The notes below the pieces were generated by a model. The model made no database searches. It saw only the letters and a program-made list of their open reading frames with translations, and was not told the origin of the DNA. A program made the translations under genes and the position numbers. This document shows positions 7,607-13,552 of a stretch of 14,478 bases of DNA, one piece after another; within the stretch, counting starts at the first letter, position 1; every line of letters starts with the position of its first letter. Source of the DNA: AC-51 sp036265325 (GTDB lineage: Bacteria; Actinomycetota; UBA4738; HRBIN12); assembly GCA_036265325.1 (NCBI GenBank), contig DATAPH010000011.1:1-14478 (forward strand), in the 5' to 3' direction.

Positions 7607-8143
7607 GTGAGCGACCAGGCGGGCGGCGGCAACCGGCGCATCGACAAGATCCGCGACCCGTCGTTCGTCGAGGGTTTGTCGGGGCTCAGCCTCGACGACG
7701 TGCGGGCCCGGCGTGACGACTGCCTGGCGGAGCGTGAGTACCTCTCGCTTCTGCGGCGGCTGCTACAAGGACGCGCCGAGATCCTCAAGGCCGACGCGGA
7801 GTCGCGTGCCGGCGGGGACTCGGCGCCGCTGGTAGATCGCCTGTCGCAGATCCTCGCCGACGACGATCACCCGGTGACCTCGCGCGGCGAGGCGGTTCGG
7901 GTCGCGGTGCCGGAGGAAGAGATGCTGCTCGCGCGCCGGCGCGTCGAGCGCCTGGCCGCCGACAGCACGCTCTCGGACCCGTCGGCCTTGAACGACGAGG
8001 AGCTCGGCGCGGCCATCGACGCGCTAGTGACCGAAGAGGAAGGCGTCTCGGAGGCCCGTCGCGAGGTGATCGACGTGCTCGACCAGCTCCAAGACGAGCT
8101 CAAGCGCCGCTACAAGGAAGACCCGAGCCTCTCGCTCCGCTGA
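7607..8143 (+). CDS. rsiG: RsiG/AmfC-family anti-sigma factor homologue (c-di-GMP-binding family)
   Basis: 178 residues, GTG start. The N-terminal part (RIDKIRDPSFVEGLSGLSLDDVRARRDD) and the two helices LSLLRRLLQGRAEILKAD and SEARREVIDVLDQLQDEL match the AmfC/RsiG family. In Streptomyces, RsiG holds the sporulation sigma factor WhiG when loaded with c-di-GMP, using two helices with E-X3-S-X2-R-X3-Q-X3-D. Here helix 1 has R43, S47, R50, Q54, E58 (first and last positions changed) and helix 2 has E144, S148, R151, I155, D159 (Gln changed). The core Ser and Arg are kept in both. Single-motif versions are known from Rubrobacter, so partial divergence may be ancestral. Helical, highly charged, no membrane segment. 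The next gene encodes an HD-GYP phosphodiesterase, which fits c-di-GMP signalling. No whiG lies in the window. Confidence 0.8.
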   Translation: MSDQAGGGNRRIDKIRDPSFVEGLSGLSLDDVRARRDDCLAEREYLSLLRRLLQGRAEILKADAESRAGGDSAPLVDRLSQILADDDHPVTSRGEAVRVAVPEEEMLLARRRVERLAADSTLSDPSALNDEELGAAIDALVTEEEGVSEARREVIDVLDQLQDELKRRYKEDPSLSLR

Positions 8144-8256
8144 GCCGCGTTGCGGCGACACTCCTCCCAACGGGGGATGCGGCGTGGTCCTGGGTTTTCC
8201 ACAGGATGGGCCGGGTGCAGGATGGTTGTGGCGCTTCGGAACCTGTTGGATGCGCT

Positions 8257-8284
8257 TTGCGCCGCACCTACCCGGGTGTAGCGT
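8257..8284 (+). promoter_or_regulatory. Promoter of the HD-GYP gene
   Basis: TTGCGC (8257-8262), a 16-base spacer, TAGCGT (8279-8284), then 14 bases to the ATG at 8299. This gives a leader of under ten bases. The 113 bases between the rsiG-like stop and this promoter hold only a weak hairpin (8188-8206). Confidence 0.5.
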
Positions 8285-8298
8285 CACGGCCCCCAAAG

Positions 8299-9051
8299 AT
8301 GAACGTACCGTTCCTTTCTCTCAGGGATCGGGTCCGCGACCCGGAATTCCCTGCACTGCAGGCGCAGTTGACCGTCTTCGCGAGAGAGGTCGGCGCCTTG
8401 TACTCGGCCGAGCGCACACGGAGCCGGGAGCTGGATCTGGCCCTCATGGAAGTCCAAGACACGTACCTCGCAACGATGACGTCCTTCGCCCAGGTGGTGG
8501 AGGCGAAAGACCGGACGACGGCCGGCCATCTGGATCGAACGCAATGGCTCGGATTGAAGCTCGCCGAGGCCGTCGATCCGGCGATGGCGGCGCTGCCGGA
8601 GACGCGCTACGGGTTCTTCCTGCACGACATCGGCAAGGTCGGGATCCCCGAGCACATCCTGTGCAAGCCCGCGGCGTTGGACCGCGAGGAGTGGCTCGTG
8701 ATGCGCGAGCACCCGACGATCGGCGCCACCATCGTCGAGCCGATCCGGTTCCTGAAAGGCGCGGTCGACGTCGTGCGGAGCCACCACGAGCGGTGGGACG
8801 GCACCGGGTACCCGATGGGCTTGCGGCACGAGGAGATCCCGTTGGCCGCCCGCGTGTTCGCGATCGCCGACTCGTTCGACGCGATGACGAACGACCGCCC
8901 GTACCGCGCTGCGCTGCCGGTCGAAGAGGCGATCGACGAGATCGCGCTCGGGGCGTGCACGCAGTTCGACCCCGACGTCGTCCAGATCTTCCTCGACCTG
9001 GTTGACGACGAGCCCTGGGTCGTCGGGCTCGAACCGGCCGTCGTCGGCTGA
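8299..9051 (+). CDS. HD-GYP domain protein, likely c-di-GMP phosphodiesterase
   Basis: 250 residues from ATG 8299. An N-terminal helical stretch (about 20-65, likely coiled coil) leads into a full HD-GYP domain: H77 in TAGHLDRT, FLHDIGKVGIPEHIL (HD at 109-110, GK at 112-113), MREHP (His138), SHHERWDGTGYP (162-172) and FAIADSFDAMTNDRPYR (187-203). All metal-ligand positions I can place are present, so it should be active and hydrolyse c-di-GMP. There is no receiver, PAS or membrane domain, so the input signal is unknown. An upstream in-frame ATG at 8206 would pass through the promoter and is rejected. It follows the RsiG-like gene. Confidence 0.9.
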   Translation: MNVPFLSLRDRVRDPEFPALQAQLTVFAREVGALYSAERTRSRELDLALMEVQDTYLATMTSFAQVVEAKDRTTAGHLDRTQWLGLKLAEAVDPAMAALPETRYGFFLHDIGKVGIPEHILCKPAALDREEWLVMREHPTIGATIVEPIRFLKGAVDVVRSHHERWDGTGYPMGLRHEEIPLAARVFAIADSFDAMTNDRPYRAALPVEEAIDEIALGACTQFDPDVVQIFLDLVDDEPWVVGLEPAVVG

Positions 9052-9057
9052 CCGTTC

Positions 9058-9072
9058 TACGCTGCGGGTCTG
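9058..9072 (+). promoter_or_regulatory. Leaderless-type promoter of the asparaginase gene
   Basis: TACGCT (9058-9063) is followed by 9 bases and the ATG at 9073, starting only 7 bases after the HD-GYP stop codon. Confidence 0.5.
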
Positions 9073-10038
9073 ATGCCCGTTCCCCTGGTTGAGGTCGTCC
9101 GCTCCGGTCTGCTCGAGTCGGTGCACCTCGGCGACATCGCGGTGTGCGACGCGTCCGGCGCGCTGATCGCATCCGTCGGGGATGCCGACCGTGTGGCCTT
9201 CGCCCGGTCGTGCATGAAGCCGCTCCAGGGCGCCGTCTCGCTCGCGTCGATCGAGGGGCCGATCTCCGATCGAGACGTCGCGATCATGTGCTCGTCGCAC
9301 AACGGCGAGCCTGTGCACGTCCGGGCGGTGCGCTCCTTGCTCAAGCGAGGGGGGCTCGACGAAGACGTCCTCCGCAACCCACCCGGCCGGCCGATCGACG
9401 CCGACGCGGCCGCGCGCGTGAAGGAACCCGCGCGCATCTATCAGGACTGCAGCGGTAACCACGCCGGGATCTTGGTGGCGAGCGCCTACGCCGGCTGGCC
9501 GCTCGACTCCTATCGCAGCCGGGCACATCCGCACCACCGCCAGCTCTTGCCGCTGATCCGCCGGTTGGCGGCCGCCGACCCGGTCATCGGGGTCGACGGG
9601 TGCGGCATCCCGGTGCACGGCATGCCGCTTCGCGCGCACGCGACGATGTACGCGCGGATGTCGGTCGCAGCGGACGACCATCCCGCGTTGCTGCGGGTGC
9701 TGGACGCCATGCACGCCGAGCCGTATCTGGTCGGCGGTCGCGAGCGCGACGACACCGCGGTGATGGAGGCGACGCCCGATCTCGTGATGAAGGAAGGCGC
9801 CGAGGCGCTCGACTGTGTGCTCGTGCGAAGTGCCGGGATCGGCATCGCCGTGAAGATCCACGACGGCGGCTACCGAGCAGCCGGTCCCGCCACCATCGAG
9901 ACGCTCCACCAGCTGGGCCTCCTCCCACCGGGCGCCCGCCGCCGCCTCGCTTCGGCCTGGCGGCCGACCCTCCGAGGCGGCGACCGCCCTGCCGCCACGA
10001 TCATGCCGGTCTTCCAGCTTTCGCGGGAACAGACGTAG
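9073..10038 (+). CDS. L-asparaginase, Rhizobium etli ReAV-like (Asparaginase_II family)
   Basis: 321 residues. Predicted to hydrolyse asparagine to aspartate and ammonia in the cytoplasm; the family is unrelated to the classic bacterial enzymes. By analogy with ReAV, RSCMKPLQ gives Ser46 and Lys49 (first Ser-Lys pair), CSSHNGEP gives Ser75, MKEGAEA gives Lys241 (second pair), DCSGNHAG gives Cys126, and DGCGIP gives Cys177. In ReAV the zinc site is Cys-x-x-Lys plus Cys; here the Lys position is Asn129, so the metal site may be altered. Residue mapping is from memory of the family. The stop TAG (10036-10038) also forms the start of a -10-like hexamer. Confidence 0.85.
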   Translation: MPVPLVEVVRSGLLESVHLGDIAVCDASGALIASVGDADRVAFARSCMKPLQGAVSLASIEGPISDRDVAIMCSSHNGEPVHVRAVRSLLKRGGLDEDVLRNPPGRPIDADAAARVKEPARIYQDCSGNHAGILVASAYAGWPLDSYRSRAHPHHRQLLPLIRRLAAADPVIGVDGCGIPVHGMPLRAHATMYARMSVAADDHPALLRVLDAMHAEPYLVGGRERDDTAVMEATPDLVMKEGAEALDCVLVRSAGIGIAVKIHDGGYRAAGPATIETLHQLGLLPPGARRRLASAWRPTLRGGDRPAATIMPVFQLSREQT

Positions 10039-10081
10039 CCTGGAAACGGTTCCACCACACAGGTCGACACCCCACTGGAGG
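10036..10081 (+). promoter_or_regulatory. Possible mshA promoter and distant ribosome site
   Basis: TAGCCT (10036-10041) overlaps the asparaginase stop codon and would give a leader of about 45 nt. An inverted repeat, TGGAA-ACGG-TTCCA (10041-10054), covers the predicted start region and could be an operator. GGAGG (10077-10081) is 12 bases before the ATG, longer than usual. All of this is tentative. Confidence 0.3.
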
Positions 10082-10093
10082 CCGCACACCCGC

Positions 10094-11341
10094 ATGGCCC
10101 AGACATCGAGCGACGAACCGCGCGCGGCGATCTTGTCGGTGCACACGTCGCCGATCGACCAACCCGGCACCGGTGACTCCGGTGGCATGAACGTCTACAT
10201 CCGCTCGGTGGCCACCCGACTCGAGCAGCGCGGCATCGACGTCGACCTGTTCACCAGATGCCGCGGCGGCGTCGACCACGAAACCAAGCACCTCACCAAG
10301 CACGCGCACGTCGTGTCGATCAAGGCTGGCCCGTGCGAGCCCATCCCGAAGAACGAGCTGCCGCGCTATCTGCCGGAGTTCCTCGGCGGGGTCATGCGCC
10401 ACGCCAAGCTGAACGACCGCACGTACGACCTCGTCCACAGTCACTACTGGTTGTCCGGGTGGGTCGGGAACGCGCTCCGCGAGTTGTGGGACGTCCCGCT
10501 CGTCTCGTCGTTCCACACGCTCGGCAAGGTCAAGAACTATTCGCTCGCGCCGGGGGAGCGTCCGGAGCCCCGGGCGCGCATCGACGGCGAAGCCCGAGTG
10601 ATCAGGACGAGCGAACGGATCCTCGCGGCGACGCCGGCCGAGGCCGGCCAGCTCGTCGGGCTCTATCGGGCGTCCCCGGAGCACATCCGCTTGGTGCCGC
10701 CTGGCGTCGACCACCGGGTGTTCACGCCGCGCGACCGGGAGCAGGCGCGGAGCCGGCTGTACCTGTCGGGGTTGCGGCTCGCGCTGTTCGTCGGACGGCT
10801 GCAGGCGCACAAGGGGCCCGACATCGCGATCCGAGCGATCGCCGACGCGATCGGCCGAGACCCCGAAACGACGCGCGATCTGCAGCTCGCGATCGTTGGC
10901 GGCCCGAGCGGCCACGAAAGCGGCGAGCTCGATCGCTTGGTCGACCTGACGACGTCGCTCGGGATCGCCGACCGCGTCATGTTCTTCGCACCGCAGCCGC
11001 AGGAGCGGCTCGCCGACTTCTACGCGGCGGCAGACGTCGTGCTGGTGCCCTCGCGCTCGGAGTCGTTCGGCCTCGTCGCGCTCGAAGCGCAAGCGTGCGG
11101 CACGCCCGTCGTTGCGGCGCGCGTCGGCGGCCTGCCGTTCGTCGTCGACGACGGCGCCACCGGGTTCTTGGTCGACGGGCACGATCCCAAGGCGCATGCG
11201 GCGCGCGTGCTCGACGTGCTGCGCGACGGAGAGCGCCAAGCACGCTTCGGCGTCCAGGCCGCGCATCGCGCGCTCCGGTTCACGTGGGACGGCACCGCCG
11301 ACGAAGTGGCGCGCGTGTATCGCGACGTCGTCTCTGCGTAA
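10094..11341 (+). CDS. mshA: MshA-like glycosyltransferase (D-inositol-3-phosphate glycosyltransferase)
   Basis: 415 residues, GT4 family with GT-B fold. MshA makes the first step of mycothiol synthesis by moving GlcNAc from UDP-GlcNAc to inositol 3-phosphate. The signature HTSPIDQPGTGDSGGMNVYIRS (17-38) is that of MshA, as are HSHYWLSGWVG, SFHTLGKVKN, VPPGVDHRVF and LALFVGRLQAHKGPDIAIRA. The C-terminal half has PSRSESFGLVALEAQACGTPVVA, where the Glu motif binds the donor nucleotide sugar, then GGLPFVVDDGATGFLV. The gene implies that the organism may use mycothiol, though no other msh gene is in the window. A related GT4 enzyme with another acceptor is the main alternative. Confidence 0.88.
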   Translation: MAQTSSDEPRAAILSVHTSPIDQPGTGDSGGMNVYIRSVATRLEQRGIDVDLFTRCRGGVDHETKHLTKHAHVVSIKAGPCEPIPKNELPRYLPEFLGGVMRHAKLNDRTYDLVHSHYWLSGWVGNALRELWDVPLVSSFHTLGKVKNYSLAPGERPEPRARIDGEARVIRTSERILAATPAEAGQLVGLYRASPEHIRLVPPGVDHRVFTPRDREQARSRLYLSGLRLALFVGRLQAHKGPDIAIRAIADAIGRDPETTRDLQLAIVGGPSGHESGELDRLVDLTTSLGIADRVMFFAPQPQERLADFYAAADVVLVPSRSESFGLVALEAQACGTPVVAARVGGLPFVVDDGATGFLVDGHDPKAHAARVLDVLRDGERQARFGVQAAHRALRFTWDGTADEVARVYRDVVSA

Positions 11342-11369
11342 CGGCTTTGTCACTCTTTCTCCTAGCGCG

Positions 11370-11416
11370 TTGACCTGCGCATTCGGGGTCTGACCTGCAG
11401 GAACGCCGGCTTGACC
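11370..11416 (+). repeat. Three TGACC direct repeats spaced 20-21 bp
   Basis: TTGACCTGC (11370), CTGACCTGC (11390) and TTGACCCTG (11411) begin 20 and 21 bases apart, two turns of the helix, so all three lie on the same face of the DNA. The third is the -35 element of the promoter that follows. This looks like an activator or repressor array for the RNA gene. Confidence 0.5.
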
Positions 11417-11439
11417 CTGTGTGGGGCCGTCGGTACATT
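11411..11439 (+). promoter_or_regulatory. Strong housekeeping-type promoter of the structured RNA
   Basis: TTGACC (11411-11416), an exact 17-base spacer, and TACATT (11434-11439). This is the best -35/-10 pair in the window. Predicted transcription start is near 11446. No start codon with a credible reading frame follows for almost 500 bases. Confidence 0.7.
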
Positions 11440-11445
11440 GCGCAT

Positions 11446-11914
11446 CGCTCCGAGCGGCTGGAAGGCCGGGAGGAGAGACCGGACGAGGCACCGGAGCCGA
11501 CCGGCGGTGGCAACACCGAACGGACGGAGACGGTGCGACCGGGGTGAACGGCAAGGCAGAGAGGCCGCAAGGTCACTCAGCCGGGTTGGATCCCCGGGGC
11601 CGGGGAGGGTCGCGAGACCCGATCCGGCAGCCCGATCGGGATGATCGCAAGATCGTCCCGTCGGGGGACCGTCGCCCGAGGACGCGGGCAGGCCGCGAGG
11701 CCGGCACGCGAACCACGAGCCGCCGGTCGGTCGCAAGACCGGCAGGAGGACCGCAGGGGCGACGAAGGTGCGCAAGGCGTCGCGAGACGCCGGCAGCACC
11801 GGCCGTCCGGAACTCTCCGCCAGGAAAGAAACGTCGCCCGGGGCACTAGAGCCCGAGGGGCCACGGAGATCGAAACGCTTCGGCGCCAGATCACCGGCGG
11901 TCTCTCGGGCTCTA
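11446..11914 (+). ncRNA. Candidate large structured RNA with seven GNRA-loop hairpins, family unknown
   Basis: No credible protein frame exists here. Helices that pair by inspection: A, 11472-11477 with 11813-11818 plus 11479-11485 with 11804-11810 (13 bp closing most of the RNA); B, 11488-11536, long hairpin, loop GCAA; C, 11559-11578, loop GCAA; D, 11585-11592 with 11621-11628 enclosing 11607-11620, loop GCGA; E, 11631-11665, 15 bp with one bulged U, loop GCAA; F, 11674-11689; G, 11691-11702, loop GCGA; H, 11726-11743, loop GCAA; J, 11767-11800, loop GCGA; K, 11847-11914, long rod with UUCG loop. A consensus promoter precedes it. I see none of the conserved RNase P segments (for example ACAGAAA or GGTAAGAG), no tmRNA ends and no intron domain V. 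Ends are inferred; function is unknown. A strongly divergent RNase P RNA or an Ms1/6S-like RNA cannot be excluded without a covariance search. Confidence 0.75.
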
Positions 11915-11927
11915 CTATGTGCCGCAC
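11913..11927 (+). promoter_or_regulatory. Leaderless-type promoter of the TetR gene
   Basis: TACTAT (11913-11918), 9 bases, ATG at 11928. Its first two bases are the last paired bases of RNA helix K, so the RNA gene runs directly into this promoter. Confidence 0.5.
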
Positions 11928-12587
11928 ATGAGCGGCGACGGTGCGCCGGCCCGGACCAAACGCGCGGTCGACGCGGAGCAACGGCGCGACCGGATCGTCG
12001 ACGTCGCGATGCAGCACTTCGCCGAGCAGGGGTTCCGCGGCGCACGCGTCGAGGACATCGCGCACGAGGTCGGGATCGCCAAGGGCACCGTCTTCCTGGA
12101 CTTCGGCTCGAAGGAAGCGCTCTTCCTCGCTGCGTACCAGCGCGCCGTCCGGCTCTTGCCGGCGTGGCTCGACGCGCCAGCAGAGATCGTGGAGCAGGGA
12201 TTCTGGGCGACGCTCGATTGGTGGCTCGTTCGCACGGAGGAGTTCGTCACGTCCGACCCGGTGCCCAACCGGATCGCGCAGATCGGCCGGTACGACACCG
12301 GCCTCGGCCTGCGTCAGCCGATCGACCGCTTCATGCGGAGCGAGGATCCGTACGGGACGCTCGAGTTCGTCGAGTTCGGCGTCGCGCACGGCGAGGTCCG
12401 TGACGACGTGGACGTCGAGATGCTCGCGTCGATGCTCGACTGGCTCGCCGAGAAGTTCCAGGACGCGCTCGTCTCCGTGGACCTCGACCCGGGGCTGATC
12501 CACCGGCGCCCCGAGCGCCGCGGGATGCGGATCAAGGAGTTCGTCGAGATCCTCCGTGACGGCATCCTCGCCCGCGAGGACGACTGA
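11928..12587 (+). CDS. TetR/AcrR-family transcriptional regulator
   Basis: 219 residues. The N-terminal DNA-binding domain (about 18-66) is typical: RRDRIVDVAMQHFAEQGFRGARVEDIAHEVGIAKGTVFLDFGSKEALF. The C-terminal ligand domain (about 70-219) is not close to any group I recognise; it has WFTxx-like aromatic residues (FWATLDWWLV) and ends in a charged tail. The ATG at 11928 is chosen over an in-frame GTG at 11919 because of the -10 spacing. It lies just after the structured RNA and 35 bases before proline dehydrogenase, so it may control either or itself. The target is unknown. Confidence 0.9.
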   Translation: MSGDGAPARTKRAVDAEQRRDRIVDVAMQHFAEQGFRGARVEDIAHEVGIAKGTVFLDFGSKEALFLAAYQRAVRLLPAWLDAPAEIVEQGFWATLDWWLVRTEEFVTSDPVPNRIAQIGRYDTGLGLRQPIDRFMRSEDPYGTLEFVEFGVAHGEVRDDVDVEMLASMLDWLAEKFQDALVSVDLDPGLIHRRPERRGMRIKEFVEILRDGILAREDD

Positions 12588-12610
12588 CCCCGCGCAACTC
12601 GGCTCCTGCT

Positions 12611-12622
12611 TAGACTTCGCCC
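12611..12622 (+). promoter_or_regulatory. Leaderless-type promoter of the proline dehydrogenase gene
   Basis: TAGACT (12611-12616) is followed by 6 bases and the GTG at 12623. It would also drive proC, which overlaps the end of the gene. Confidence 0.5.
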
Positions 12623-13552
12623 GTGGGCCTGTCTTCCAGCGTGCTTCGCCCGGCGATCCTCAAGGTCGCGCACCATCCGTGGGTGCAGCACCTGGCCACC
12701 CGGTCGACGGTCGGCCGCGCGGTCGCCGGCCGGTTCGTTCCTGGGGAGACGCTCCCGGACGCCCTCGCCGCCGCGCGAGCGCTGCATGACCAGGGCATCC
12801 CGGTGATGCTCAACCACCTCGGGGAGAACGTGACCACGCACCGCGAGGCCCTCGACGAGCGCGAGGCGTACCTCGCAGAGATCGCCGCCGCCGCCGGCAC
12901 GCCCGAGCTCGACATCGTCATCTCGGTGAAACTCACGCAGCTCGGCCTCGACGAGTCGGTCGAGGCGTGCAACGCCAACCTCGAGCCGGTGCTCGACGCG
13001 GCGACCGAGGCCGGCCTCAGCGTGATGATCGACATGGAGGACCACACCTATGTCGACCGCACGTTGGAGGTGTTCCACGCTGCGCATGCGCGCGCGCAGA
13101 CCACCGGTCTCGCGATCCAGTCGTATCTGCGGCGCACGCCGGACGATCTCTTCTCCCTGCCAACCGGTTGCCGCATCCGGTTGGTGAAGGGCGCCTACCT
13201 CGAGCCGTCTGCGATCGTGGTCGGCGGCAAGCGCGAGGTCGACAGCGCCTACACGCGCCTGTTCGTCACGGCGCTCGATCGCGGACACCGGATCGACGTC
13301 GCGACCCATGACGAGCGGATACAAGAAGGCGTTCAGGAACGCCTCGACGGCAACGCAGACGCGCGCGAACGGGTGGAGTTCCAGATGCTGTACGGTGTCC
13401 GCCGGGACCTGCAGGCGCAGCTCGCCGGCCAGGGATATCCCGTGCGCGTGTACATCCCGTACGGCACCGAGTGGTACCCGTACCTCACGCGCCGGCTGGC
13501 GGAACGACCCGCGAACCTCTGGTTCTTCGCGAGCAACCTTGTGAGGACGTGA
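12623..13552 (+). CDS. Proline dehydrogenase (monofunctional, FAD-dependent)
   Basis: 309 residues, GTG start, normal length for the single-function enzyme. It oxidises proline to pyrroline-5-carboxylate and passes electrons from FAD to membrane quinone. Motifs of the TIM-barrel domain: VISVKLTQLG (99-108), MIDMEDHTY (135-143), QSYLRRT (166-172), RLVKGAYLEP (186-195), ATHDERI (227-233), EFQMLYGVR (252-260), and VYIPYGTEWYPYLTRRLAERPANLWF (276-301), which carries the paired Arg that grip the proline carboxylate. The next enzyme in degradation, P5C dehydrogenase, is not in the window. The stop TGA shares its A with the proC start. Confidence 0.95.
   Translation: MGLSSSVLRPAILKVAHHPWVQHLATRSTVGRAVAGRFVPGETLPDALAAARALHDQGIPVMLNHLGENVTTHREALDEREAYLAEIAAAAGTPELDIVISVKLTQLGLDESVEACNANLEPVLDAATEAGLSVMIDMEDHTYVDRTLEVFHAAHARAQTTGLAIQSYLRRTPDDLFSLPTGCRIRLVKGAYLEPSAIVVGGKREVDSAYTRLFVTALDRGHRIDVATHDERIQEGVQERLDGNADARERVEFQMLYGVRRDLQAQLAGQGYPVRVYIPYGTEWYPYLTRRLAERPANLWFFASNLVRT

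Noticed and set aside
8188..8206. TCCTGGG-TTTT-CCACAGGA hairpin as terminator of the rsiG-like gene
   Set aside because: Short, with a bulge, and not followed by a U-run; too weak to list as a feature.
8284..10188. 634-codon open frame on the minus strand
   Set aside because: Lies opposite the HD-GYP and asparaginase genes, both of which have complete family motifs.
10001..11554. 517-codon open frame on the minus strand
   Set aside because: Opposite mshA and reaching into the structured RNA; low-complexity Arg-rich translation.
11631..11800. Repeated short stems as a CRISPR array
   Set aside because: Stems differ in sequence and length, with no fixed repeat or spacer; only the GNRA loops recur.
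11446..11914. RNase P RNA, tmRNA or group II intron
   Set aside because: GAGGAGAGACCGGAC resembles the RNase P start segment GAGGAAAGTCCGG, and GGGTGAACGG resembles another, but the other universal segments are missing. tmRNA ends are absent. GTGCG occurs but there is no intron domain V or reverse transcriptase. RNase P remains the first thing to test.
11362..12503. Open frames on both strands across the RNA region
   Set aside because: Arg/Pro/Gly-rich with no motifs or start signals, and the bases are better explained by paired stems.
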